From: Clostridium grantii DSM 8605
GTDB lineage: Bacteria > Bacillota > Clostridia > Clostridiales > Clostridiaceae
NCBI RefSeq assembly: GCF_900129965.1
Contig: NZ_FQXM01000031.1
Location: forward strand, 1 to 42,096
Direction: 5' to 3'
Length of the DNA stretch: 42,096 nt
The notes beneath the pieces were generated by a model. The model was given only the letters and a program-made list of their open reading frames with translations, searched no databases and had not been told where the DNA came from. Within the stretch, counting starts at the first letter, position 1. Every line of letters starts with the position of its first letter. Position numbers and translations under genes: made by a program. This document shows positions 25,387-34,193 of the stretch, one piece after another.

Positions 25387-25413
25387 TTAGCACTCGTTGG
25401 AGGTGAGTGCTAA
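25387..25413 (+). promoter_or_regulatory. CIRCE operator (HrcA binding site)
   Basis: A perfect inverted repeat TTAGCACTC-N9-GAGTGCTAA, identical to the CIRCE consensus, between the promoter and hrcA. HrcA, stabilised by GroE, represses here in the absence of heat stress. I saw no second CIRCE in the window. Confidence 0.98.
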
Positions 25414-25429
25414 TAAAGGTGGTGAAATA

Positions 25430-26515
25430 ATGAGCAATGATATGAGTGAAAGAAAAATTAAAATTTTAGAAGCTATAATCAAGGATTACATTTCTTTTGG
25501 AGAACCAGTAGGATCAAGAACTATTGCTAAAAAATATGATTTAGGTATCAGTTCTGCAACCATAAGAAATGAAATGTCTGATTTAGAGGAGCTTGGTTAT
25601 ATTGAACAACTGCATACTTCTTCAGGGAGAAAACCCTCTGATAAAGGATATAGGTTATATGTAGATAAACTTATGCAATTACAAAATTTATCTTTGGAAG
25701 ATGAATTAAAAATTAAATCAGAATTTCTTAACCATGCAATTTTTGAAGTGAATAAAGTTTTGAAAAATGCAACTTTGTTATTATCTGAGCTCACTAACCT
25801 TACATGCATTTTAAAAACACCTTCAGTACGAACTAGTTATATTAAAACTATAAAGTTAATACCTATTGATGGTAATAGCATACTAGCAGTTATTGTTACT
25901 GAAAATGGATTGATAACTAATAATATGATTAGGGTAGGAAGAAAAATAGAAGATGAAATATTAGAAAAATTATCTTTTGTTTTAAATAAAAGATTAAGAG
26001 GTTTAACTATTGACCACATAAATCTCAGAGTTATTGGTCAATTAAAAGAAGATTTGCAAGGATATGAAGATATTTTAGAGGCTATAATATCTACATTGTA
26101 TGATGCTTTAACCAAGGAAGACAATAGTGAAATTTATTTTGAAGGTACAAAAAATATTTTTAATTATTCCGAATATAATGATGTTGAAAAAGCAAAACAA
26201 TTTTTATCATTAATTGATAATAAAGCTATGCTAACGGAACTTTTAGATATGACAAATGATAAAGTAATAATTAATAATTTATCTACAAATTTTGATAAAG
26301 AAATAATTATAAAAATTGGTGGAGAAAATATAGCTGAATACGCTAAAGATTGTAGTGTTGTATCTGCAATTTATAGTATAGATAATAAACCTTTAGGAAC
26401 CATAGGTATAATTGGTCCAACTAGAATGGAATATTCTAAGGTTATTCCTGTGGTAGGAGAGTTTATCAAATTGTTAAACCAAAGTATTTCAAATATTTAT
26501 AAAGATGATAGGTAA
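25430..26515 (+). CDS. hrcA: Heat-inducible transcription repressor HrcA
   Basis: 361-aa repressor of class I heat-shock genes, autoregulated through the CIRCE site 17 bp upstream. The N-terminal winged helix (about 1-75) includes GEPVGSRTI and SSATIRNEMSDLEELGYIEQ; the GAF-like dimerisation domain follows, with a C-terminal GPTRMEYSKVIPVVGEF. I chose ATG 25430 with AGGTGG upstream; the longer frame from 25397 would start inside the CIRCE element. First gene of hrcA-grpE-dnaK-dnaJ. Confidence 0.97.
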   Translation: MSNDMSERKIKILEAIIKDYISFGEPVGSRTIAKKYDLGISSATIRNEMSDLEELGYIEQLHTSSGRKPSDKGYRLYVDKLMQLQNLSLEDELKIKSEFLNHAIFEVNKVLKNATLLLSELTNLTCILKTPSVRTSYIKTIKLIPIDGNSILAVIVTENGLITNNMIRVGRKIEDEILEKLSFVLNKRLRGLTIDHINLRVIGQLKEDLQGYEDILEAIISTLYDALTKEDNSEIYFEGTKNIFNYSEYNDVEKAKQFLSLIDNKAMLTELLDMTNDKVIINNLSTNFDKEIIIKIGGENIAEYAKDCSVVSAIYSIDNKPLGTIGIIGPTRMEYSKVIPVVGEFIKLLNQSISNIYKDDR

Positions 26516-26527
26516 GAGGTGAATTGC

Positions 26528-27190
26528 ATGGGTTTTGAAGAAAAATTTAATGGTGAAGAAAGTATCGATAAGGAAAATATGAACGATTATCAGTCAGAAG
26601 AATCACCAGAAAAAGCAGAAATTAATGAAGATGCTGAGTTTGAAGAATTAGCACAGGAAGATGTTCATAATTTAGAGTGTGGAGAAGAAACAGAACTTCT
26701 TGATGAAAAAGATGGATTAATAAAAGAATTGAATTTGGAGAAAAACAAATTGTTTACTACAAAGAAAAAACTTGAAAATGAATTAGAAACAATAAAAGAA
26801 AGATTTTTAAGAATGAATGCAGAATATGAAAATTTCAGAAAAAGAACTGAAAAAGAAAAAAAAGTAATTTATACGGATGCTTGCACAGATGTGCTGAAAA
26901 ATATCTTGCCGGTATTTGATAATTTACAAAGAGCAATTATTGCTGATGGTTCAGCAGAAGACTTAAAAAAAGGTATTGAGAGCACTATAAAACAATTTCA
27001 AGAAGCGTTAAATAAGTTAGGTGTAGAAGAAGTTGAAACAACAGGCGGATTCGATCCAGAATATCATGAAGCAATAATGCATGTTGAAGATAGCAATTTT
27101 GGAGAAAAAGAAATTGTAGAAGTATTCCAAAAAGGTTTTAAAAGAGGAGAAAAAGTTTTAAGACACTCTTTGGTAAAAGTAGCAAATTAA
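26528..27190 (+). CDS. grpE: Nucleotide exchange factor GrpE
   Basis: 220-aa co-chaperone that releases ADP from DnaK. An acidic, poorly conserved N-terminal ~65 residues precedes the long dimer helix (about 65-125, including LRMNAEYENFRKRTEKEKK) and the beta domain ending GFKRGEKVLRHSLVKV. I prefer the ATG at 26528, 8 bp after GAGG; the GTG at 26519 overlaps that site. It starts 12 bp after hrcA. Confidence 0.96.
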   Translation: MGFEEKFNGEESIDKENMNDYQSEESPEKAEINEDAEFEELAQEDVHNLECGEETELLDEKDGLIKELNLEKNKLFTTKKKLENELETIKERFLRMNAEYENFRKRTEKEKKVIYTDACTDVLKNILPVFDNLQRAIIADGSAEDLKKGIESTIKQFQEALNKLGVEEVETTGGFDPEYHEAIMHVEDSNFGEKEIVEVFQKGFKRGEKVLRHSLVKVAN

Positions 27191-27246
27191 TATGAAAATT
27201 TATTAATAAAAATTATAGAGGTATAACATTTAGGAGGTAAATAAAA

Positions 27247-29079
27247 ATGGCAAAAATTATAGGTATCGATTTAGGAACAACTAACTCATGTGTAGCAGTT
27301 ATGGAAGGTGGTACTCCAACAGTTATAGCTAACGCTGAGGGAGCAAGAACAACTCCATCAGTAGTAGCATTTAAAGATAACGGAGAAAGATTAGTAGGTC
27401 AAGTTGCAAAAAGACAAGCAATCACAAATCCAGATAAAACAATTAGTTCAATCAAAAGACATATGGGAACAGATTATAGAGTAGAAGTTGAAGGTAAGAA
27501 ATATTCTCCAGAAGAAATCTCAGCAATGATATTACAAAAATTAAAAGCTGATGCTGAAGCTTATCTTGGAGAAACTGTAACAGAAGCGGTTATTACAGTG
27601 CCAGCTTACTTTAATGATAGTGAAAGACAAGCAACAAAAAATGCTGGTAAAATTGCTGGGCTAAATGTAATGAGAATAATCAATGAGCCAACGGCAGCTT
27701 CATTAGCATATGGTTTAGATAAAACTGATGATGCACATAAAATCTTAGTTTATGATTTAGGTGGCGGTACTTTTGACGTATCTATATTAGAATTAGGAGA
27801 CGGAGTTTTTGAAGTAAAAGCTACTAACGGTAATACTCGTTTAGGTGGAGATGACTTTGATAACAAGGTAATGAATTACATTGCTGATACATTCAAATCT
27901 GATACAGGAATAGATTTGAGAGCAGATAAAATGGCTCTTCAAAGAATAATTGAAGCTGCTGAAAAAGCAAAAATAGAATTATCTACTTCTTTAACAACAA
28001 GCATTAACTTACCGTTTATTACTGCAGATGCAACAGGTCCTAAGCATATTGATATGACTCTTTCAAGAGCTAAATTCGATGAATTAACTCATAGTTTAGT
28101 TGATGATACTATCGAGCCAATGAAAAAAGCTTTAAAAGATTCTGGATTGTCAATAAATGATATAGAAAAAGTAGTTCTTGTAGGTGGATCAACTAGAATC
28201 CCAGCTATCCAAGATGCAGTTAAGAAGTTTACTGGAAAAGATCCTTCTAAAGGTGTAAATCCAGATGAATGTGTTGCTATGGGTGCAGCAGTTCAAGCAG
28301 GAGTCTTAACAGGAGAAGTTAAAGATATTTTATTACTTGATGTTACTCCTTTAACATTAGGTATTGAAACATTGGGTGGAGTTGCAACTCCATTAATAGA
28401 AAGAAATACAACAATACCAGCAAGAAAGAGCCAAATATTCTCTACTGCAGCTGATAGCCAAACATCTGTTGAAATTAACATTGTTCAAGGTGAAAGAAAA
28501 ATGGCTAATGGGAATAAAACTCTTGGAAGATTTGTTCTTTCTGATATTCCAGCAGCACCAAGAGGAATTCCTCAAATAGAAGTTACTTTTGATATAGATG
28601 CAAATGGTATTTTGAATGTTTCTGCAAAAGATAAAGGAACAGGAAAAGAAGCTAAAATCACAATAACTGCATCTACAAACTTAAGTGATGATGAAATTGA
28701 AAAAGCAGTTAATGAAGCAGAAAAATTTGCTGAAGAAGATGAAAAATTAAAAGAAAAAATAGATGTTAAAAATCAAGCGGATACAACTTTATATCAAACT
28801 GAAAAAACGTTAAAAGATCTTGGTGATAAAGTTTCAGCAGAAGATAAAGCTCCAGTTGAAGAAAAATTAGAAGTTTTAAGAAATGTTAAAGATGGAGAAG
28901 ACATAGAAGCAATAAAAGCAGCTATGGAAGATTTAACTCAAGCATTCTACGCTATTTCTTCAAAAATGTATGAGCAAGCAGCACCTGATATGGGTGATAT
29001 GGGCGATGTGGGTGGAAATGCTGCTCCAGAAGATGACAATGTAGTAGATGCTGACTTCAAAGTTGAAGATGATAAGTAA
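27247..29079 (+). CDS. dnaK: Chaperone DnaK (Hsp70)
   Basis: 610-aa ATP-dependent chaperone. The ATPase domain (about 1-360) has GIDLGTTNSCVAV, the VYDLGGGTFDVS phosphate loop and the LVGGSTRIPAI segment. The substrate-binding domain and lid follow (about 385-610). The C-terminal tail is acidic with Gly/Met-rich linker and ends DADFKVEDDK. AGGAGG lies 9 bp before the ATG. It is transcribed with hrcA and grpE; a hairpin terminator follows before dnaJ. Confidence 0.98.
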   Translation: MAKIIGIDLGTTNSCVAVMEGGTPTVIANAEGARTTPSVVAFKDNGERLVGQVAKRQAITNPDKTISSIKRHMGTDYRVEVEGKKYSPEEISAMILQKLKADAEAYLGETVTEAVITVPAYFNDSERQATKNAGKIAGLNVMRIINEPTAASLAYGLDKTDDAHKILVYDLGGGTFDVSILELGDGVFEVKATNGNTRLGGDDFDNKVMNYIADTFKSDTGIDLRADKMALQRIIEAAEKAKIELSTSLTTSINLPFITADATGPKHIDMTLSRAKFDELTHSLVDDTIEPMKKALKDSGLSINDIEKVVLVGGSTRIPAIQDAVKKFTGKDPSKGVNPDECVAMGAAVQAGVLTGEVKDILLLDVTPLTLGIETLGGVATPLIERNTTIPARKSQIFSTAADSQTSVEINIVQGERKMANGNKTLGRFVLSDIPAAPRGIPQIEVTFDIDANGILNVSAKDKGTGKEAKITITASTNLSDDEIEKAVNEAEKFAEEDEKLKEKIDVKNQADTTLYQTEKTLKDLGDKVSAEDKAPVEEKLEVLRNVKDGEDIEAIKAAMEDLTQAFYAISSKMYEQAAPDMGDMGDVGGNAAPEDDNVVDADFKVEDDK

Positions 29080-29140
29080 TAGATTTAAAAATTAATCACA
29101 ATTGTTAAGTTGAATAAATATAACAATAATGATATACTCT

Positions 29141-29174
29141 TTAAGGGATGGGCTCTTACCCCTCCCTTAATTTT
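29141..29174 (+). terminator. Partial terminator between dnaK and dnaJ
   Basis: TTAAGGGA and TCCCTTAA form an 8-bp stem extended inside by GGG/CCC, followed by only four to five T residues. Read-through into dnaJ, which has no promoter of its own that I can see, is likely, so this may set the DnaK:DnaJ ratio. Confidence 0.7.
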
Positions 29175-29209
29175 AAGTAAAGATAAATATAGGTGGTGAA
29201 TCAGTAAGG

Positions 29210-30337
29210 ATGGCCAATAAAGATTACTATGAAGTACTTGGCGTTTCACGTGATGCTAGTGCTGATGATATAAAGAAAGCATATAGAAAATTAGCTATGA
29301 AATACCATCCTGATAAAAACACAGGGAATAAAGAAGCTGAAGAAAAGTTTAAGGATATTAATGAGGCTTACCAGATTTTATCAGATGAAGAAAAGAAAGA
29401 GCAATTTGATAGATATGGAACAACAGATCCTAACGGCGGTGGTTTTGGCGGCGGTGGATTTTCTGGCATGGGTGGATTTGAAGATATATTTGATTCGTTT
29501 TTTGGAGGTGGTTTTGGAGGTTCTTCAAGAAGCAGAAGAAATGCACCTCAAAGAGGAGCCGACCTTGAATATACAGTAAATCTTACTTTTAATGAAGCTG
29601 TTTTTGGCGTGGAAAAAGAAGTTAATATCGCTAAAAATGAAACTTGTGAAACTTGCGATGGAAGTGGAGCTAAAAAAGGAACTTCTCCTAAAACTTGTGA
29701 CAAATGTGGTGGTACTGGTCAAATAAAATATCAAAGAAGTACTCCTCTTGGAAATTTTGTTAGTACTGCAACTTGTGATAAATGTGGTGGAGAAGGTAAA
29801 ATTATTGAAGAAAAATGTACTACTTGTCATGGCAAGGGAACAGTGAGAAAGAATAAAAAAATAAGTATTAACATACCGGCAGGAGTTGATACAGGAAATG
29901 TGTTGCCTTTGAGAAACCAAGGAGAACCAGGTGCTAATGGGGGTCCAAATGGTGATTTATATATTAACATTAGGGTTGCAGAACATGAAAAATTCAAGAG
30001 AAAAGGATTTGACCTTCATATAGAGGAACACATAAGTTTCGGTAAGTCAGTGTTGGGGACTGAATTAAAAGTTGTTACCATTGATGGAGATGTAAAATAT
30101 AAAATACCAGAAGGAACTCAATCAGGGACTATTTTTAGACTTAAAGGAAAGGGTGTCCAAAGGGTTAATGGAAGAGGTCGTGGAGACCAATACGTTAAGG
30201 TTATAGTGGATATACCTAAAAATTTAAATGACAAACAAAAACAAGCTTTGTTTAATTATATGGAAGCTAGTGGTGAGAAAATAGACGATGATCATAAAGA
30301 ATCTTTTATGGAAAAAGTAAAAAAGACATTCAAATAA
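29210..30337 (+). CDS. dnaJ: Chaperone DnaJ (Hsp40)
   Basis: 375-aa class I J-protein that delivers clients to DnaK and stimulates its ATPase. The J domain has HPD at residues 33-35. A Gly/Phe-rich stretch (about 75-105) and four CxxCxGxG zinc-finger repeats (about 145-215: CETCDGSG, CDKCGGTG, CDKCGGEG, CTTCHGKG) follow, then the two C-terminal substrate domains. The ribosome-binding site is less clear: AGGTGG is ~15 bp before the ATG with a weaker TAAGG adjacent. Strong terminator downstream. Confidence 0.98.
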   Translation: MANKDYYEVLGVSRDASADDIKKAYRKLAMKYHPDKNTGNKEAEEKFKDINEAYQILSDEEKKEQFDRYGTTDPNGGGFGGGGFSGMGGFEDIFDSFFGGGFGGSSRSRRNAPQRGADLEYTVNLTFNEAVFGVEKEVNIAKNETCETCDGSGAKKGTSPKTCDKCGGTGQIKYQRSTPLGNFVSTATCDKCGGEGKIIEEKCTTCHGKGTVRKNKKISINIPAGVDTGNVLPLRNQGEPGANGGPNGDLYINIRVAEHEKFKRKGFDLHIEEHISFGKSVLGTELKVVTIDGDVKYKIPEGTQSGTIFRLKGKGVQRVNGRGRGDQYVKVIVDIPKNLNDKQKQALFNYMEASGEKIDDDHKESFMEKVKKTFK

Positions 30338-30340
30338 TAT

Positions 30341-30374
30341 AAAAAACTTGTTTCTATTTAGAAACAAGTTTTTT
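30341..30374 (+). terminator. Terminator of the heat-shock operon
   Basis: A 14-16 bp perfect stem AAAAAACTTGTTTCTA/TAGAAACAAGTTTTTT with a very short loop and terminal T run, four bases after the dnaJ stop. Confidence 0.93.
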
Positions 30375-30375
30375 G

Positions 30376-30404
30376 TTGATTAAAATTTACTTATCTCTTA
30401 TAAT
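30376..30404 (+). promoter_or_regulatory. Promoter of prmA-rsmE-mtaB
   Basis: TTGATT (30376-30381), 17-bp spacer, TATAAT (30399-30404), directly after the dnaJ terminator. Confidence 0.75.
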
Positions 30405-30449
30405 TAAATTTGTGTTCTAGAGATATTAGAAAATTAGGAGAAAAAATAT

Positions 30450-31388
30450 ATGAATAAAGAATGGATAGAAGTTGAAATAGTTACTAACGAAGAAGCAATT
30501 GAAGCTATTACAGCAATTTTATATAATACTGAAGTTGATGGAGTTTCTATTTTAGATGTGGATGATATTGAATTTGTAAAGAAAAATGCAAATTATAATG
30601 AATATTTTCCGGAAAAATTAAGTCCGTTAGATAGTGGGGCTATTATTAGAGCTTATTATAAAGAAGATAATAAATTTGAAGAAAAGTTGAGTTATATAAA
30701 AGAAAATATAGATAATTTGTGGAAATTTGATATAGATATAAAAGAAACTAAAGTTACTACATATAAAGTGGATGAATCTCAGTGGGAAAATAATTGGAAA
30801 AAATATTATAAAACAACTAAAATTGGGGAGAAAATTGTTGTTAAGCCAAGCTGGGAAAAATATGAAGAAAAAGATGATGAAATTTTAGTTGAATTAGATC
30901 CGGGTATGGCTTTTGGTACAGGAACTCATGAAACTACATCATTGTGTATAAAAGCTTTAGAAAAATATGTTGGTGAAAATCATCAAGTATTTGATATAGG
31001 AACAGGATCAGGCATACTTGCTATAGCAGCTGCAAAACTTAAAGCCGAGAAGGTAATAGGGGTAGATTTAGACCCTGTAGCGGTGAAAGTGGCGTTAGAA
31101 AATGTGAAGATAAATAATGTTGATAATATTGAGATTTTAGAAGGTAATTTAATGGATGTAGTTAAAGGTAAAGCTGATATTATAATTGCTAATATTTTAG
31201 CAGATATAATTATTTTACTTTCTGAGGATGTAAAAAAATTCTTGAAACCCCAAGGGTATTTTATATCTTCAGGAATAATTGAGAATAAATTAGAACTTGT
31301 ATCAAACCATTTAATTAATTTGGGCTTTATTATAGAAGAAGTGAGGCTTGATGGTGAGTGGTGTTGTGTTGTTGCAAAAGCAAAATAA
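30450..31388 (+). CDS. prmA: Ribosomal protein L11 methyltransferase
   Basis: 312-aa SAM-dependent enzyme that trimethylates L11. The N-terminal substrate domain (about 1-125) precedes the Rossmann domain with DPGMAFGTGTHETT, the SAM loop VFDIGTGSGILAIAA and ANILADII (NxLA-type motif). Length is typical. AGGAG lies before the ATG. It leads a group of rRNA/tRNA/protein modification genes, as in B. subtilis where it follows dnaJ. Confidence 0.97.
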   Translation: MNKEWIEVEIVTNEEAIEAITAILYNTEVDGVSILDVDDIEFVKKNANYNEYFPEKLSPLDSGAIIRAYYKEDNKFEEKLSYIKENIDNLWKFDIDIKETKVTTYKVDESQWENNWKKYYKTTKIGEKIVVKPSWEKYEEKDDEILVELDPGMAFGTGTHETTSLCIKALEKYVGENHQVFDIGTGSGILAIAAAKLKAEKVIGVDLDPVAVKVALENVKINNVDNIEILEGNLMDVVKGKADIIIANILADIIILLSEDVKKFLKPQGYFISSGIIENKLELVSNHLINLGFIIEEVRLDGEWCCVVAKAK

Positions 31389-31400
31389 AGGGGAAATTTT

Positions 31401-32162
31401 ATGCATAAATTTTTTGTAGATAAAAGCTGTTTTTATGATGACTGTGCAGAAATCACAGGAGATGATGTTAAACATATTTTTAAAGTTCTTAGATTAAAAG
31501 AGGATGATAAAGTTGTTATAAATGATTGCAAAGGTAAAGAATTTTTGGCCATAATTAAAGATATCAATAAGCAAAGGATTTTAGTGGATATAGAAGAGGA
31601 AATTTTGGATAGTAGAGAAAGTGCTTTGGAGGTATATCTTTTTCAAGGATTGCCTAAAGCAGCTAAAATGGAATTGATAATTCAAAAAACTACTGAACTT
31701 GGTGTAAAAGAAGTTATTCCGGTTGTTACTAAAAGAGTTTTATCTTCAATAAAAAATATTGAAGGTGAATGTAAAAAGTTGGATAGATGGAATAAAATAG
31801 CCTTAGAAGCTTGCAAACAAAGCAAGAGAAGTGTTATTCCTACAATAAGAGAAATAACATATTTTGAGAGTGTTTTAAAGGATTTGAAGGGTATGGATTT
31901 AGTGTTAGTACCTTATGAAAATGCTGAAAACTACGGAATAAAAAAAGTTGTAATTGATAAATGCAAGGGTAGAGATATAAAGAAAATAGCCATTTTGATA
32001 GGTCCAGAGGGTGGATTTGAGGAAGAAGAGATTGAGATTTTAAAGGATTTAAATTGTGAAATTGTTACGCTAGGTCCTAGAATTTTAAGAACTGAAACGG
32101 CTGGTATGGTTGCTATGTCTCTTATCATGTATGAACTTGGAGATATAGGAGGAAATGTTTAA
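31401..32162 (+). CDS. rsmE: 16S rRNA m3U1498 methyltransferase
   Basis: 253-aa SPOUT-class methylase that modifies U1498 of 16S rRNA. An N-terminal PUA-like domain (about 1-70) is followed by the knotted SAM domain with QKTTELGVKEVIPV, LIGPEGGFEEEE and LGPRILRTETA. The ribosome-binding site is a short GGGG. The stop codon overlaps the first base of mtaB, so the two are translationally coupled. Confidence 0.97.
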   Translation: MHKFFVDKSCFYDDCAEITGDDVKHIFKVLRLKEDDKVVINDCKGKEFLAIIKDINKQRILVDIEEEILDSRESALEVYLFQGLPKAAKMELIIQKTTELGVKEVIPVVTKRVLSSIKNIEGECKKLDRWNKIALEACKQSKRSVIPTIREITYFESVLKDLKGMDLVLVPYENAENYGIKKVVIDKCKGRDIKKIAILIGPEGGFEEEEIEILKDLNCEIVTLGPRILRTETAGMVAMSLIMYELGDIGGNV

Positions 32163-33460
32163 TGAAAGTTGCTTTTGCTACTTTAGGTTGTAGAGTCAAT
32201 GTTTATGAAACAGAGGCTATGACGGAAATTTTTAAAAAAGATGGATATGAGGTTGTACCTTTTGAAGAATATGCGGATGTATATGTGGTTAATACATGTA
32301 CAGTAACCAATATGAGTGATAAAAAATCTAGGAAGATTATATCTAAAGCTAGAAAAAACAATGAAAATGCTATAATTGCAGCAGTTGGATGTTACTCTCA
32401 AATAGCACCCGATAAAGTTGCAGAAGTTACTAGTGTTGATGTTGTATTAGGAACAAGAAATAAAGGGGATATTTTATATTGGATTAATAGAGCTAAAGAA
32501 GAACAAAAGCAAATGGTGGCCGTTAGTGATGTTATGAAAAATACGGAATTTGAAGATTTGAAAATAGAGGAATTTACAGGAAAAACTAGAGCTTTCCTTA
32601 AAATTCAGGATGGATGTAATAGCTTTTGTTCTTATTGCTTAATACCTTACTCTAGAGGAGCAGTGTGTAGCAAATCTCCAGAAATGATTTTAGAGGAAAT
32701 CAAAGTTTTGGCTAGCCATGGGTTTAAAGAAGTTATATTCACTGGTATAAGTATTTCTTCTTATGGAAAGGATCTTGAAGGTGAGTGGGATTTGATTACC
32801 ATATTGGAGAAAGCAAGTGAAATTGAAGGAATTGAAAGAATTAGAATAGGGTCTATTGGTCCTAGATTTTTTACAGACGAAATAATAGAGAGAATTTCTA
32901 AAATAGAAAAGATGTGTCCTCATTACCATTTGTCACTTCAAAGCGGATGTGATGAAACACTAAAAAGAATGAATAGAAACTATACTTCTAAACAATATAA
33001 GGATATAGTTAATAAATTGAGAGACAAAATGCCTGATTTATCCATAACAACTGATATTATAGTTGGTTTCCCGGGAGAAACAGAGGAAGAGTTTCTTGAA
33101 ACATTTAAATTTTTACAAGATTTAAAACTTGCTAAAACACATATTTTTAAATATAGTGAAAGAAAAGGTACAAAAGCCTCTAGCATGGAAGGCCAAATTA
33201 ATGGTAAAATAAAAGAAGAAAGAAGTAAAAAACTAATTGCTTTAAACGAAAAGAACGAAAAAGAGTTTATAAGTTCATTTGTTGGAAAAAAACTCGATGT
33301 GTTATATGAACAAAATAACGATGAATTAAAGCAAGTTACAGAAGGGTATACTACAAACTACATAAAAGTAGTTTTGCAGGAAAATGAGGCCAATAGAGGC
33401 GAAATAATCAGTACTGAGATTACAAAGGTTGGTAACGAGTTTGCTTTTGGTGAAATTTAA
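32162..33460 (+). CDS. mtaB: tRNA ms2t6A37 methylthiotransferase MtaB
   Basis: 432-aa radical SAM methylthiotransferase that converts t6A37 to ms2t6A37 in tRNAs reading ANN codons. The N-terminal UPF0004 domain has LGCRVNVYE and NTCTVTN with cluster cysteines. The radical SAM motif is CNSFCSYCLIPYSRG (about residues 150-164). A TRAM-like RNA-binding domain closes the protein. Overlap with rsmE is 1 bp; GGAGG lies inside the end of rsmE. Confidence 0.96.
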   Translation: MKVAFATLGCRVNVYETEAMTEIFKKDGYEVVPFEEYADVYVVNTCTVTNMSDKKSRKIISKARKNNENAIIAAVGCYSQIAPDKVAEVTSVDVVLGTRNKGDILYWINRAKEEQKQMVAVSDVMKNTEFEDLKIEEFTGKTRAFLKIQDGCNSFCSYCLIPYSRGAVCSKSPEMILEEIKVLASHGFKEVIFTGISISSYGKDLEGEWDLITILEKASEIEGIERIRIGSIGPRFFTDEIIERISKIEKMCPHYHLSLQSGCDETLKRMNRNYTSKQYKDIVNKLRDKMPDLSITTDIIVGFPGETEEEFLETFKFLQDLKLAKTHIFKYSERKGTKASSMEGQINGKIKEERSKKLIALNEKNEKEFISSFVGKKLDVLYEQNNDELKQVTEGYTTNYIKVVLQENEANRGEIISTEITKVGNEFAFGEI

Positions 33461-33518
33461 TAACAAAAGGGAAGTTTAAAATAAGTTAGCTAGGATATGA
33501 TTAAAGGGAGGTGATTAC

Positions 33519-33863
33519 ATGAAGGATTGTATATTTTGTAAAATAGTTTCAGGAGAAATACCTTCTAAAAAAGTATATGAAGATGATAAAGTTTTTGCAT
33601 TTGAAGATATAAGCCCAGAAGCGCCTGTACATGTATTGATTATTCCAAAGAAACATATAGCTAGTATTAATGAACTTTCAGATGAAGACAAAGACCTAAT
33701 AGGTCATATATTCTTAGTTTCACAGAAGTTAGCTAAAGAATATAATATAGAAGACAGTGGCTATAGAATAATTAATAATTGTGGAGAAGATGCTGGGCAA
33801 ACTGTTAAACATGTTCATTTCCATTTGTTGGGTGGAAGACAATTAAATTGGCCACCAGGCTAA
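33519..33863 (+). CDS. hinT: HIT-family purine nucleoside phosphoramidase-like protein
   Basis: 114-aa histidine triad protein with CKIVSGEIPSKKVYED at the start and the triad HVHFH at about residues 98-102. HinT-type enzymes hydrolyse adenosine phosphoramidates; the physiological role is unclear. Length is typical. GGGAGGTG precedes the ATG. It lies between mtaB and rpsU, a usual clostridial arrangement. Confidence 0.95.
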   Translation: MKDCIFCKIVSGEIPSKKVYEDDKVFAFEDISPEAPVHVLIIPKKHIASINELSDEDKDLIGHIFLVSQKLAKEYNIEDSGYRIINNCGEDAGQTVKHVHFHLLGGRQLNWPPG

Positions 33864-33882
33864 AGAAATAATAGAAAAGATA

Positions 33883-33912
33883 TTGACAGTATATTAATCT
33901 ATGTTGTATAAT
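33883..33912 (+). promoter_or_regulatory. Sigma-A promoter of rpsU-yqeY
   Basis: TTGACA (33883-33888), 18-bp spacer, TATAAT (33907-33912). Start expected near 33919. Confidence 0.88.
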
Positions 33913-33923
33913 TACGAATGTGC

Positions 33924-33968
33924 TATTTTGCCCTCAACAACTGCCAAAATACTGCTATGGAGGGAGGG
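33924..33968 (+). promoter_or_regulatory. Structured rpsU leader: possible pseudoknot over the ribosome-binding site
   Basis: TATTTTG (33924-33930) pairs with CAAAATA (33945-33951). The loop starts with CCCTC (33931-33935), complementary to GAGGG present twice in the ribosome-binding region (33960-33964 and 33964-33968). The two pairings cross, giving an H-type pseudoknot topology, although the connector between stems is very short. Confidence 0.4.
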
Positions 33969-33974
33969 ATAAAG

Positions 33975-34160
33975 ATGTCAGAAATTAAAGTAAGAGAAAA
34001 TGAATCTCTAGAGAATGCTTTAAAAAGATTTAAGAGATCATGTGCAAAATCAGGCGTTTTATCTGAAATCAGAAAAAGAGAGCATTACGAAAAGCCAAGT
34101 GTAAAAAGAAAAAAGAAATCTGAAGCTGCAAGAAGAAGAAAAACAACAAAAGTTAAATAA
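33975..34160 (+). CDS. rpsU: 30S ribosomal protein S21
   Basis: 61-aa very basic small-subunit protein, with SEIKVRENESLENALKRFKR and the RKREHYEKPSVKRKKKSEAARRR tail in which KREHYEKPS is typical. I use the ATG at 33975, 6 bp after GGGAGGG; the longer in-frame start at 33918 lies at the transcription start and includes the structured leader. yqeY follows 33 bp later, as in B. subtilis. Confidence 0.97.
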   Translation: MSEIKVRENESLENALKRFKRSCAKSGVLSEIRKREHYEKPSVKRKKKSEAARRRKTTKVK

Positions 34161-34193
34161 TTTGGAATTAAGTGAAAGAAGGTTACTCAATTT

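Noticed and set aside
29525..29920. 131-codon minus-strand frame inside dnaJ
   Set aside because: It is opposite the zinc-finger repeats of DnaJ, whose repeated codons generate a Ser/Thr-rich shadow frame.
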